This document shows positions 32,198 to 44,653 of a DNA stretch of 64,000 nt, piece by piece. The translations under genes and the position numbers were made by a program. Under the pieces are notes generated by a model that worked only from the letters and a program-made list of their open reading frames with translations, had not been told where the DNA came from and searched no databases. The DNA is from Geomonas silvestris (GTDB lineage Bacteria; Desulfobacterota; Desulfuromonadia; Geobacterales; Geobacteraceae), in assembly GCF_014193515.1 (NCBI RefSeq), contig NZ_BLXX01000007.1, forward strand, positions 62,001 to 126,000, in the 5' to 3' direction. How positions within the stretch are numbered: the first letter of the stretch is position 1; each line of letters starts with the position of its first letter.

Positions 32198-33985
32198 TCA
32201 GACACTCTCCCAGGAGAGGGCCCCCTGCGCCCGGGTGCCGCGCACCGCCTCGGCGATCTTTTCCAAGGGGATCTTCGGGGTGCGGTCGGCGAAGAGCAGG
32301 CCGTTTGCCTCCTGGAAGGTGTCGGCGAACTGGGTGTAGCAAAAGCCGCTGAACATCGCGGTGGTGCGTGCCACCTCGATGAGCGTGAGCACCACCCGTT
32401 CGAACTCGTCGATGTCGTCGTGGCGCACGTAGCCCCAGGCGCTGTGGTGCAGCTCGTCCACCGGCCGCACGTAGGCCACGCCGCCGAACTCGGTCAACAT
32501 GATCGGCTGGCCGCGGTGCGGAAAGCCGTCCAGGGTGAGGATCCGCCCTCCGGGGCGCCGCCTGTCGAAGAGCTCTTCGGGCTTCACCTGCGGGCCGTAG
32601 CGCTCGCGCAGGGTCTGCGGGTTGTGGTCGTAGTCGTGGATGCCGATGATGTCGGTGGCGGAACTCTCCCAGCCGTCGTTGCCGATCACCGGCCGGGAAG
32701 GGTCCAAGGTCTTCGAGAGGTGGTAGAAGGCGTGCACGGCGTCGCGGTGCGGCTGGCTCGCGGTCAGATCCGGCCCCCCCCAGGACTCGTTGAAGGGGAC
32801 CCAGACGATGATGCAGGGGTGGCTGTAGTCGCGCTCGATGGCCTGGATCCACTCGCGCATCAGCCTCTTGATGGAGCGGGTGGTGAAGCGGTAGGCGCTG
32901 GGCATCTCGGACCAGACCACGAGCCCCAGGGTATCGGCCCAGTAAAGGAAGCGGGGATCCTCCAGTTTCTGGTGCTTGCGCACGCCGTTGAAGCCCATCG
33001 CCTTCACCAGTTCCACGTCGCGCCGGAGCGCCTCGTCCGAGGGTGCGGTCATCAGCGAGTCGTGCCAGTACCCCTGGTCCAGAACCAGGCGCAGCGGGTA
33101 GAGCCTGCCGTTTAACAGGAATCGATCCCGGTGCACCTTCACGGAGCGAAGCGCGGTGTAGGAAAGGAACTCGTCCAGTACCTCCCCACCTTGGGTGAGC
33201 TTCACCTGGGCGTGAATCAGCCGGGGATGCTCGGGAGACCAGAGCAGGTCGTTGCGGTAGTCCTCGATCCCGGGGTCGGCCAGCGCCAGGCGGCGGTGCA
33301 TCTGGTCCCCGATCACCCGGTAGCGGTCCTCGACCAGGAGCTGGTCCGCCGTGGTGAGCTTCACGTAGAGCTCCATGCCCTCGGCGATCTCCCCCTCGAG
33401 GAGAGCCTCGAAGCCGACCTCCCAACGCTCCAGGTGAGGGGTCCAGCGCACCCTTTTCACGTAGGTCCTCGGTACCGTCTCGAGCCACACCGTCTGCCAG
33501 ATCCCCGTGGTGCGGTGGTACCAGATCGAATGCGGTTCAAGAGCCCAGTCCTGCTTGCCGCGCGGCTTTTCGAGGTCTTCGGGATCGTCCTCCACCTGCA
33601 CCGTGATGCGCTGGGTTCCCGAGGGGTCGAGGGCGTGGGTGATGTCGATGAAAAACGGGGTGAAACCGCCGCTGTGCCGGGCTACGTGGATGTCGTTGAC
33701 CCAGACCAGGGCGTGGTAATCGACCGCACCGAAGTGCAAAAGCACCCTCCCCGCTTCGGGGATCTGGTACTGAAAGTCTCTGCTGTACCAGCACTCCCGG
33801 TGGAAGGTGGTGTCTTCGATACCGCTACGCTTGCTCTCCGGCACGTAGGGCACCTCGATGGTCAGGGGCCACTCCCTGACGTCGGCGGGAACCCGGTAGT
33901 TTTTACCGTCGGCAAAGGTGAACCGCCAGGGACCGTTCAGGGAGAACCAGTTGGAGCGCTGCAACTGTGGACGCGGGTAGTTCAT
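32198..33985 (-). CDS. cytoplasmic family 2 glycoside hydrolase (beta-galactosidase/glucuronidase type)
   Basis: A 595-residue GH2 enzyme with an N-terminal jelly-roll sugar-binding domain (FSLNGPWRFTF...), an immunoglobulin-like domain and a TIM barrel. The acid/base is in VPFNESWG and the nucleophile in MLTEFGG. No signal peptide, so it acts on imported or internal glycosides. It is the first gene of the minus-strand gal operon, and GAGGG precedes the ATG. Beta-galactosidase activity is suggested by the neighbours but not shown by sequence alone; beta-glucuronidase is possible. Confidence 0.88.
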   Translation of the reverse strand: MNYPRPQLQRSNWFSLNGPWRFTFADGKNYRVPADVREWPLTIEVPYVPESKRSGIEDTTFHRECWYSRDFQYQIPEAGRVLLHFGAVDYHALVWVNDIHVARHSGGFTPFFIDITHALDPSGTQRITVQVEDDPEDLEKPRGKQDWALEPHSIWYHRTTGIWQTVWLETVPRTYVKRVRWTPHLERWEVGFEALLEGEIAEGMELYVKLTTADQLLVEDRYRVIGDQMHRRLALADPGIEDYRNDLLWSPEHPRLIHAQVKLTQGGEVLDEFLSYTALRSVKVHRDRFLLNGRLYPLRLVLDQGYWHDSLMTAPSDEALRRDVELVKAMGFNGVRKHQKLEDPRFLYWADTLGLVVWSEMPSAYRFTTRSIKRLMREWIQAIERDYSHPCIIVWVPFNESWGGPDLTASQPHRDAVHAFYHLSKTLDPSRPVIGNDGWESSATDIIGIHDYDHNPQTLRERYGPQVKPEELFDRRRPGGRILTLDGFPHRGQPIMLTEFGGVAYVRPVDELHHSAWGYVRHDDIDEFERVVLTLIEVARTTAMFSGFCYTQFADTFQEANGLLFADRTPKIPLEKIAEAVRGTRAQGALSWESV

Positions 33986-34242
33986 GAGCAGGACCCTCGG
34001 TTTAATTTTTATAATTACAGGATGCTAACAGGTCTCTCATAAATTTCAACCTGACGATAAAGCCTTGCCAGGCGCCTTACAGCAAACCGCCGGGCCGGTC
34101 GGGCGAGGACGCTTTATTAGTGAACGCCATTTCACGACCCATGCGCCCTCCTGGCACGGCGAGAACAAAGGGCGGCCTGCGCTGCCCTCGAACGTCCCGC
34201 GTCAATCGCCTCCCTGGAAAAGCCGGCTTTCCGCGTTCCTCA
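33986..34242. other. divergent control region of gal operon and nifJ
   Basis: About 260 bases between the GH2 gene and the nifJ promoter. No gene, tRNA or known riboswitch was seen. It presumably contains the gal operon promoter, but no convincing -35/-10 pair was identified on the minus strand. Confidence 0.4.
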
Positions 34243-34270
34243 TTGACACCCAACGTCGATTAGGTATCTT
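34243..34270 (+). promoter_or_regulatory. candidate sigma70 promoter of nifJ
   Basis: TTGACA (34243-34248), a 16-base spacer and TATCTT (34265-34270). It gives a leader of about 100 bases before the ATG at 34381. Confidence 0.5.
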
Positions 34271-34362
34271 TAACATTTCAAAACACCGGGGATCGCTGGC
34301 GCAGGGAAAAGACCAGCAAAGCCGGGCGAGTTACGCTAGTCCTAAAACGGCTGTACAGCTAA

Positions 34363-38097
<3,735 letters not shown>

Positions 38098-38194
38098 AGG
38101 AGAAGCTGCGGAGCACACGTCACCGCGGCCCCGCAGCCCCCCTGGCGCCGCCATGCACCACTGGCATTTACATTAGTGGGCCGACCCGGGAGAT

Positions 38195-38243
38195 CCCCCC
38201 TCCCCCTGCGGGAGGGGGTTAGGGGGTGGGGAAGCTGCCACGA
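38195..38243. repeat. G/C palindromic repeat, copy 1
   Basis: CCCCCTCCC (38196-38204), a 5-base loop and GGGAGGGGG (38210-38218), then TTAGGGGGTGGGGAAG. The same structure and flank recur at 43761. A related CCCTCCCTC / GAGGGGGG pair follows at about 38277. It may also act as the nifJ 3' hairpin. Confidence 0.7.
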
Positions 38244-38339
38244 AGAACAACAGCCTGTCACCTCAGCGGCAACCACCCTCCCTCAAAGAGGGGGGAAGAC
38301 GCTAACCAAACGGCAGCGTCCCTGCAGTCGGAGTGAGTC

Positions 38340-39494
38340 ATGAGCACGTTCGACATCGTCGTCATCGGAGCCGGCATATCCGGGGCCACCTTGGCCGAGC
38401 GCTACGCCGCCTTGGGCAAGAAGGTGCTGGTGCTCGAGAAGCGGGACCATATCGGGGGGAACTGCTACGACTACTACGACGAGGCGGGGATCCTGGTCTC
38501 CAGGTACGGGGCGCACCTCTTCCACACCAACTACGAGGACGTCTGGCGCTACGTGAACCGCTTCTCTAACTGGTACCCCCACGTGCACCGCGTGCTGGCG
38601 CGCGTGGACGGCCTCCTGGTCCCCATCCCGGTCAACATCGTCACCGTGAACCGGATCTTTAAACTGAACATCCAGTGCGAGGAGGCGATGCAGGCCTTTC
38701 TGGACCGGGTCCAGGTGAAGAACCCCGCCCCCCAAAACGGGGAGGAGGCGGCGCTCGCGCGGGTGGGGCAGGTCCTCTACGAGAAGATGTTCAAGCACTA
38801 CACCAAGAAGCAGTGGGACAAGTACCCCCACGAGCTGGACGCCTCGGTGCTGCAGCGCATCCCGGTGCGCAGCAACTTCGACGACCGCTACTTCGAGGAC
38901 ACCTACCAGGCGCTGCCGCTCAACGGCTACACCCGGCTCTTCGCCGCCATGCTCGACCACCCGAACATCACGGTCAGGCTCAACACCGACTACTTCGAGG
39001 CGAAGGAGACCCCCGAGGTGCGGGGGTGCCACAAACTCTTCTACGCCGGCCCCATCGACCGCTTCTTCGATTACCGTTTCAGTCTCGAGCGCAAGCTGCA
39101 GTGGCGCTCCATCCGCTTCGAGTGGCAGACCCTCGACCAGGAGTACTTTCAGGAGAACTCGGTGGTGAACTACCCCGACCCCCAGGACGGGACCTTCACC
39201 CGCATCGTCGAGTACAAGCACTTCACCGGCCGGAAGAACCCGAAGACCACTATCTCCCGCGAGTACACCACCGACGAGGGGGATCCCTACTACCCGGTCC
39301 CCAACCCGCAGAACGAGGCGATCTGCCAGCGCTACCGCGAGGAGGCGGACAAGCTTGCGAACATCTACTTCGTGGGGCGCCTTGCCAACTACAAGTACTT
39401 CAACATGGACCAGGCCTTCAAAAACGCCCTCGACCTCTTCACCCGCCTCGAGGGTCCCGCCGCCGCGGAGATCAGCGAACCATCTGCGGCATGA
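38340..39494 (+). CDS. glf: UDP-galactopyranose mutase
   Basis: A 384-residue flavoenzyme that converts UDP-galactopyranose to UDP-galactofuranose. The FAD motif is GAGISGATLAER, followed by EKRDHIGGNCYD and the RYGAHLFHTN active-site segment; the C-terminus has NYKYFNMDQA. GGAGTGAG precedes the ATG. UDP-galactose from galK/galT/galE would be its substrate, and the glycosyltransferase at 25.4 kb is a possible user of the product. Confidence 0.95.
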   Translation: MSTFDIVVIGAGISGATLAERYAALGKKVLVLEKRDHIGGNCYDYYDEAGILVSRYGAHLFHTNYEDVWRYVNRFSNWYPHVHRVLARVDGLLVPIPVNIVTVNRIFKLNIQCEEAMQAFLDRVQVKNPAPQNGEEAALARVGQVLYEKMFKHYTKKQWDKYPHELDASVLQRIPVRSNFDDRYFEDTYQALPLNGYTRLFAAMLDHPNITVRLNTDYFEAKETPEVRGCHKLFYAGPIDRFFDYRFSLERKLQWRSIRFEWQTLDQEYFQENSVVNYPDPQDGTFTRIVEYKHFTGRKNPKTTISREYTTDEGDPYYPVPNPQNEAICQRYREEADKLANIYFVGRLANYKYFNMDQAFKNALDLFTRLEGPAAAEISEPSAA

Positions 39495-39541
39495 CCGGAT
39501 CATTGCTCGCCCCTACCCCGATTCCCGGATGCACCTACAAC

Positions 39542-39577
39542 AAAGGCCCTTGGCAGTGAAGCCAAGGGCCTTTCTTC
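39542..39577. terminator. glf terminator
   Basis: A perfect 13-bp stem AAAGGCCCTTGGC / GCCAAGGGCCTTT (39542-39554 with 39561-39573) followed by CTTCTTT. It lies between convergent genes. Confidence 0.85.
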
Positions 39578-39657
39578 TTTCCGGCTGTTGTTACGTGTCA
39601 GGCCGAACCCGTGTCACAAGGTTCGCGGCTGGTTTGTCCCGTTTTGCCTGAGTCCAG

Positions 39658-39852
39658 CTAGACCGGGGCCACGGCGAGTGCGGTCCCCTCTTCGTCCCAC
39701 TGGTAACCGCAGATCGGACAGATCCCCTTCCCGGTCCCGAAGTAGTCCTCGCCGCACTCGGGGCAGGTGAGGTTCGGCTGTGGCCCGCACATGCTGCAGC
39801 TGTCTCCGCCGTTTAGATCGTGCCCGCACCAAAGACAAGTGGTTCGTTTCAT
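39658..39852 (-). CDS. small zinc-ribbon protein with four CxxC pairs
   Basis: A 64-residue protein with CLWC, CSMC, CPEC and CPIC, enough for two zinc ribbons. The ATG at 39852 follows GGAGGG; the longer frame to 39873 lacks a site. It ends in an acidic/hydrophobic tail. No specific family was recognised; such proteins bind nucleic acid or partner proteins. It is a single-gene unit. Confidence 0.75.
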   Translation of the reverse strand: MKRTTCLWCGHDLNGGDSCSMCGPQPNLTCPECGEDYFGTGKGICPICGYQWDEEGTALAVAPV

Positions 39853-39930
39853 GGTTTCCCTCCTGGCAATCACGCTTGCTACCTTACCCTTTCTCGACCG
39901 CCGGGGGAATATCTTTAAGCGGTGCCTCCC

Positions 39931-40965
39931 TTATTGCGGGGAGACCCTTACCACGACCTTCCCGAGGTTCTTCCCGGCCAGCAGATCGATGAGCCCCTGC
40001 GGCGCCTGGTCCAGCCCCTCGATCAGTTGCTCGCGCGCCTGCACCTGCCCGTCGCGTACCCACTGCCCCATCTCCCTTGTGAAATCTGCCAGCCGGGTCT
40101 CGTAGTGGTCCGAGATGATAAAACCCTGGACCCTGATGCGCCTGGCCAGCACGGCCCCCATCAGCAGGGGGAGCCGGTCGGGTCCCTCGCCGGGGCCAAA
40201 CTGGTTGTAGTGGGCGATCAACCCGCACACCGGCACCCGCGCGTGCTGGTTGAGCAGCGGCCAGACCGCTTGGAACACCTTGCCGCCGACGTTCTCGTAA
40301 TAGATGTCGATCCCCTTGGGGCAGGCCTCCTTGAGCTGCGCTGCCAGGTCCGCACGGTGGTGGTCCAGGCAGCGCTCGAAGCCGAACTCCTCAACCGCGA
40401 TCCGGCACTTCTCCTCCCCCCCGGCGATCCCCACCGTCCGGCACCCCTTGAGCTTCGCGATCTGCCCCACCGCCGAGCCGACCGCACCGGTTGCCGCGGC
40501 AACCACCAGGGTTTCGCCTCCTTTCGGCGCCCCGATGTCCAAGAGCCCGACGTACGCGGTGAACCCCGGCATCCCCAGGACCCCCAGGGCGTAGGAAGGG
40601 TGCGGGAATTGGGCCGGGAGCTTGTTGAGACCGCTGCCGTCACATACTTCGTACTCCTGCCAGCCGCTGTAACCAAGGACGAGATCCCCGGGCTGGAAAT
40701 CCGGATGCCGGGAGGCCTCGACCCGGGATACCGTCCCGCCGACCATGACCTCCCCGAGCTCTACCGGCGGGGCGTAGGAGGGTCCCTCATTCATGCGGCC
40801 GCGCATGTACGGGTCGAGCGAGAGGTAGACCGTACGCAGCAGGACCTCCCCTTGGGCGGGTTCTGTTACCGGTTGTTCCTCGATGCGGAAGTTGTCCCTG
40901 GTCGGTGCCCCCGAGGGACGCGAGTTCAGCACGACGCGGCGGTTCATCCTCGTTTCAACACTCAT
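39931..40965 (-). CDS. zinc-free MDR-family NADP-dependent oxidoreductase (CurA-like)
   Basis: A 344-residue medium-chain reductase related to CurA/PTGR and leukotriene B4 12-hydroxydehydrogenase. Signatures are LSLDPYMRGRMN near the N-terminus, LGMPGFTAYVGLLDIG, the nucleotide loop AATGAVGSAVGQIAK and IDIYYENVGG. No catalytic zinc ligands, as expected. AAAGGAGTG precedes the ATG at 40965. It probably reduces alpha,beta-unsaturated ketones or aldehydes. Confidence 0.9.
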   Translation of the reverse strand: MSVETRMNRRVVLNSRPSGAPTRDNFRIEEQPVTEPAQGEVLLRTVYLSLDPYMRGRMNEGPSYAPPVELGEVMVGGTVSRVEASRHPDFQPGDLVLGYSGWQEYEVCDGSGLNKLPAQFPHPSYALGVLGMPGFTAYVGLLDIGAPKGGETLVVAAATGAVGSAVGQIAKLKGCRTVGIAGGEEKCRIAVEEFGFERCLDHHRADLAAQLKEACPKGIDIYYENVGGKVFQAVWPLLNQHARVPVCGLIAHYNQFGPGEGPDRLPLLMGAVLARRIRVQGFIISDHYETRLADFTREMGQWVRDGQVQAREQLIEGLDQAPQGLIDLLAGKNLGKVVVRVSPQ

Positions 40966-41127
40966 GTTCGCACTCCTTTGTCAGGTGAAAGAATTCCGGT
41001 GCTGGTCGCAACCGCACAAGCTTATCATGCTATTATCCTCTGGGGAGTGCGAGCGCTCGCGGAATACCGGCAACGCTGCTCCCGGAAGAAATCCCGCAAC
41101 AAGGAAATTTCTTTTTGGGAGGACGCG

Positions 41128-41577
41128 ATGATCGAGAAAGTGGTGTCGGGCGGGCAGACCGGCGTGGACCGGGCGGGGCTGGATGCGGCGCAGGCGGCGG
41201 GGTTCCCGATCGGCGGCTACTGCCCCAAGGGGCGGCTGGCCGAGGACGGCACCGTTCCGGAGTGTTACCCGCTCATCGAGCTGGAGAGCGACCGTTACGC
41301 AAGCCGCACCGAGAAAAACGTGGTGGAGTCCGACGCCACCTTGGTACTCAACTGCGGCGAGCTGAGCGACGGCACCCGGGCGACCGTCGAGTTCGCCAGG
41401 GAGCACCGCAGACCGCATCTCATCCTGCAACTGGACCAGGAGCCCGACCTCGAACTCTGCCGCGCCTGGATCGAGGAGAACGGGGTGAGGACCCTGAACG
41501 TCGCGGGTCCCCGGGAGAGCAAGTGCCCCGGCATCTATCAAAAGGCTCTGGAGTTCCTCAGGCGGCTCTTCGAGTAG
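41128..41577 (+). CDS. putative molybdenum carrier / cpYpsA-like nucleotide-binding protein
   Basis: A 149-residue protein with the motif SGGQTGVDRAGLDAA at its start and GGYCPKGRLAEDG, typical of the family annotated as putative molybdenum carrier (related to YpsA and LOG). It has a Rossmann-like fold. GGGAGG lies 6 bases before the ATG. A long frame starting at 39922 in the same phase is the shadow of the opposite-strand reductase and is rejected. Ligand and role are unproven. Confidence 0.82.
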   Translation: MIEKVVSGGQTGVDRAGLDAAQAAGFPIGGYCPKGRLAEDGTVPECYPLIELESDRYASRTEKNVVESDATLVLNCGELSDGTRATVEFAREHRRPHLILQLDQEPDLELCRAWIEENGVRTLNVAGPRESKCPGIYQKALEFLRRLFE

Positions 41578-41808
41578 CAGCGGGAGCCTCACGGTGCAGA
41601 TCCTCTAACCCTCTTCCGGTCCCCTCCCCTACCCCCGTCACGTAAACACCGATCCCCCCGATCACCGCTAAAGCTGTTGGCGATTCGTCCGATGAGCCCC
41701 CTGAAGATGCACCATGATCGTGCCGATGCAGTCGCCTTTCCCGCCCACGACTGCCAAAGGCCGGTCACGTCGATGCACCCCGCGCGTTACCACCTTCAGG
41801 AGAGCTGC

Positions 41809-43521
41809 ATGAAAACCACCTTCAGCATCAGATTCAAAGTACTGCTTGGAACCGCCGTCCTCGTGACACTGCTCGCCGTGATCCTTACCCTGCAGGGACG
41901 CAGCGCCATCCGCAGCCTCGCCCAAAGCGGCTGCGATACCCTGCGCGACAAGAGCGTGGAGTCCCGCAAGCAGGAGTTAAAGAGCGAGGTAGAGATCGCC
42001 CTCGGAATCATCAACGCGGTGTACCAGGAGGCCCAGGCCACAGGCGGCGACATGGCCCAGGCCCAGCAGCGGGCGCTCAGCCTGTTGCGCCCGGTTCGCT
42101 TCTTCGGCAACAAAAGCGGCTACTTCATGGTGCACGCCCTCTCCGGCGAGCGCGCCAAGGCCGTCCTCATCCCGGTGAAACCGGAGCTGGAAGGAAAAGA
42201 CATCACCGAGCTCAAGGATAAAAAAGACAAGCTCTTCGTCCAGGAGTTCATGAAGGCGGCTCGCGCCGGCGGCGGCTGGGTCGAGTACAGCTTCCCGAAG
42301 ACCCCGGACGGCCAGCCGCTCCCCAAGACCACCTACATCGGCCACTTCGCCCCCTGGGACTGGGAGGTCGGCACCGGGGTCTACACCGACGACCTCGAGG
42401 CAGAGGTCGGCGCGCTGAAGAAGGTGGAGCTTGGCAAGGCCGACGGCCAGTTTTACCGGATGCTCGGGGTCTCGGTGCTGGCACTGGTGCTCATCGTCTC
42501 TTCCCTGGGTTACCTGGTAAGCACGGCGCTCAGGCCGCTCAAGAGCATCGGCGACCTCGCCAGCGAGCTGGCCGCCGGCGAGGGGGACCTGACCCGGCGC
42601 CTTCCCGAGGGGACCCATGACGAAGTCGGCACCCTTTCCCGGGCCTTCAACCGCTTCATCGACAAGATCCAGCACATCATGCTCGAGGTGGTCGAGGAAA
42701 GCCGCCAGGTGAGCCGCTCAAGCGAACAGCTCTCCCGCACCTCGGACAGCATCGCCGTCGATTTCGACCACCTGGCGACCAAGTCCTCCTCGGTCGCCAC
42801 GGCCAGCGAGCAGATGGCGGCGACCACCAACGACATCGCCGCCAACTGCATGAGCGCCGCCGAGGGTGCCCAGCTCGCCAGCCGCAAGGCGAGCACCGGA
42901 CAGGCACTCTTGGACAACACCCTCACCTCGATGCATCGGCTGGCACAGCAGGTGACCGAATCGGCCCAGACCGTTGAGGGGCTGGGTTCCCGCTCCGACC
43001 AGATCGGGGCCATCGTCAGCACCATCGAGGACATCGCCGACCAGACGAACCTCCTGGCCCTCAACGCGGCCATCGAGGCGGCCCGTGCCGGGGAGCAGGG
43101 GCGTGGTTTCGCGGTCGTGGCGGACGAGGTCCGGGCGCTTGCCGAGCGGACCGCCAAGGCGACCCGCGAGATAGGCGAGATGATCAAGGGGATCCAGACC
43201 CAGACCAGGCTGGCGGTCGGGGTGATGGAAGCGGGGGTGCGCGAGGTGGAGACCAGCTCCGGCGAGGCCGAGCGCAGCGGCACGGCATTAAAGGAGATCC
43301 TCGAGCAGGTGGACCGGGTGACCGGCCAGGTGAACCAGATCGCCACCGCCGCCGAGGAGCAGAGTGCGGCGACCGGCGAGATTGCGGGGAACGTGCAGCA
43401 GGTGAATGAGGTCTTGCAGCAAAGCGCCGAGCTGTTGAGAAGCTCCTCTGCGATGGCCGGTTCCATGAAGGAGCGCTCCGACGCCCTGAACCGCGTGATA
43501 AGCCGCTTCAAGCTGGCCTGA
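41809..43521 (+). CDS. methyl-accepting chemotaxis protein with single-Cache sensor
   Basis: A 570-residue chemoreceptor. TM1 about 9-28, a periplasmic Cache-type domain (about 40-215, with [17 protein letters not shown] and GTGVYTDD segments), TM2 about 226-248, a HAMP domain, and the long MA signalling coiled coil. The hairpin tip is close to the class consensus ([20 protein letters not shown]). No C-terminal CheR-docking pentapeptide. AGGAG precedes the chosen ATG; upstream in-frame ATGs have no ribosome site. Ligand unknown. A lone cheX gene lies 3 kb away. Confidence 0.92.
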   Translation: MKTTFSIRFKVLLGTAVLVTLLAVILTLQGRSAIRSLAQSGCDTLRDKSVESRKQELKSEVEIALGIINAVYQEAQATGGDMAQAQQRALSLLRPVRFFGNKSGYFMVHALSGERAKAVLIPVKPELEGKDITELKDKKDKLFVQEFMKAARAGGGWVEYSFPKTPDGQPLPKTTYIGHFAPWDWEVGTGVYTDDLEAEVGALKKVELGKADGQFYRMLGVSVLALVLIVSSLGYLVSTALRPLKSIGDLASELAAGEGDLTRRLPEGTHDEVGTLSRAFNRFIDKIQHIMLEVVEESRQVSRSSEQLSRTSDSIAVDFDHLATKSSSVATASEQMAATTNDIAANCMSAAEGAQLASRKASTGQALLDNTLTSMHRLAQQVTESAQTVEGLGSRSDQIGAIVSTIEDIADQTNLLALNAAIEAARAGEQGRGFAVVADEVRALAERTAKATREIGEMIKGIQTQTRLAVGVMEAGVREVETSSGEAERSGTALKEILEQVDRVTGQVNQIATAAEEQSAATGEIAGNVQQVNEVLQQSAELLRSSSAMAGSMKERSDALNRVISRFKLA

Positions 43522-43543
43522 TCCCGCGCCGGGAAACGTCACC

Positions 43544-43606
43544 GAGCACCTGGCAGGTACAACCGAGGGGGGCTACCGGCACTACGAGATCTCCAACTTC
43601 GATTTA
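43544..43606 (+). pseudogene. short remnant resembling HemW/HemN-like radical SAM protein
   Basis: One frame reads TTEGGYRHYEISNFDLEQ. This closely resembles the GYxHYEISNFAxPG signature of HemW-type coproporphyrinogen oxidase-like proteins. Nothing else of the gene remains: there is no start, no SAM cysteine motif and no downstream part, and the frame then runs into a terminator-like hairpin. It is probably a deletion relic or a fragment carried in by recombination. Confidence 0.5.
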
Positions 43607-43612
43607 GAGCAG

Positions 43613-43707
43613 AAAAAAACGCGGCGGGATCTACCGGACCCGGCGGCTGAAGGAAGATGACCTTTCCAGCCGCCGGTTCCGGCAGATCACCAGGTCCGCG
43701 TTTTTTT
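43613..43707. terminator. long nested hairpin with A-run and T-run ends
   Basis: The outer stem AAAAAAACGCGG / CCGCGTTTTTTT (43613-43624 with 43696-43707) encloses an inner stem CCGGCGGCTG / CAGCCGCCGG. It can terminate the chemoreceptor transcript in one direction and the HD-gene side in the other. The stem is much longer than usual. Confidence 0.7.
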
Positions 43708-43760
43708 GTATGGTATTCCGGTTTTCCGGGATTCATTTCATCAGTAACGGGAACACATCC

Positions 43761-43808
43761 CCCCCTCCCTTGACGGGAGGGGGTCGGGGGGTGGGTGAAG
43801 GCAGTCAC
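43761..43808. repeat. G/C palindromic repeat, copy 2
   Basis: CCCCCTCCC (43761-43769), a 5-base loop and GGGAGGGGG (43775-43783), followed by a flank similar to copy 1 at 38195. The remaining stretch 43809-43957 shows no recognised gene. Confidence 0.7.
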
Positions 43809-43957
43809 CGGCAATGACGTCGCGCCCTCCCCCTCAGGGGACCCCACCTGCGCGCCTTTCTCGAATTCCAGCAAGAACCGTTTCTTTTCGGCTCCAGCTC
43901 CGGCGGAATTCCCGATCCGGCGCCGTTTCTGCTCCTTAACTAGTTTCGCGGTGTCGG

Positions 43958-44563
43958 CTAGCCGTTCGCCCCGAACCACCCCTTGCGCTGCTCCTCTTCG
44001 ATGCGCTCCGCCAGGTAGTCCCAAAGCGCCGGGCACCCCGCCTTGATCGGCGGGCCGATCCGCCCGATCACCCGCTCGTAGCTGATCCCGTTTTCGCGCC
44101 AGCTCTGACCGTCGTTGGCCAGGTTCAAAAGCGGCGGCATGGCCCGGTCCACCGCGTTGGCGAAGACCGCCTCCGGCGTGGTGCCGGCCTCGAACTCCTC
44201 CCAAAGTTCCAGAAAGTACGCCCCCGGGTCCTCGGGGAGCATCCCGAAGATGCGCCGGGCGGCGGCGAGTTCCGCAGCCTTGCGCTCCTCCCAGCCGTCC
44301 TGGACGAACACCATGGTATCGCCGGTGTCGATCTCGCCTATGTCGTGCACCAAAAGCATCTCCACCACGCGGTTGATGTCCACCGGGGCCTGGGCGAAGC
44401 GCTCCAGGGAGAGTGCCAGCATGGCGATCTGCCAGCTGTGCTCGGCGGAGTTCTCGAAACGCTCGAGCCCGAGCGGGCGGTTTTTGCGGGTCACTCCCTT
44501 TAGTTTGTCCAACTCGAGTATGAAGGAGACGATCTGGGAAAGCGGGCTGTTCTCTGGCGTCAT
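43958..44563 (-). CDS. HD-domain hydrolase (HDDC2/YfbR-like)
   Basis: A 201-residue metal-dependent phosphohydrolase. Metal ligands are visible at H42 (SAEHSWQIA), H73-D74 (LVHDIGE) and the acidic DTGD segment. The ILELDKLKGVTR start is typical of HDDC2/YfbR 5'-nucleotidase-like proteins, which act on deoxynucleoside monophosphates. The ATG at 44563 fits the family start; the GTG at 44626 would add an unlikely N-terminal extension. It is adjacent to and on the same strand as the beta-helix gene, 90 bases downstream of it. Confidence 0.85.
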   Translation of the reverse strand: MTPENSPLSQIVSFILELDKLKGVTRKNRPLGLERFENSAEHSWQIAMLALSLERFAQAPVDINRVVEMLLVHDIGEIDTGDTMVFVQDGWEERKAAELAAARRIFGMLPEDPGAYFLELWEEFEAGTTPEAVFANAVDRAMPPLLNLANDGQSWRENGISYERVIGRIGPPIKAGCPALWDYLAERIEEEQRKGWFGANG

Positions 44564-44653
44564 GGCGGTTAAGGGTCCTCTCGTTCGGGGTGTGGTCGGC
44601 TGGTCTGCCGGCGCCGACCATAGCACAGCTTGCCCCCCAAGACAAACGCTCGG

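Noticed and set aside
39922..41127. Plus-strand frame continuing upstream of the cpYpsA-like gene
   Set aside because: It is the antisense of the CurA-like reductase. The family start motif lies at 41128 with a clear ribosome site.
43539..43957. Minus-strand continuation (KLVKEQKRRRIGNSAG...) after the HD hydrolase
   Set aside because: It is in a different frame from the HD gene, has no start, and runs into repeats. A frameshifted tail is possible but not supported.
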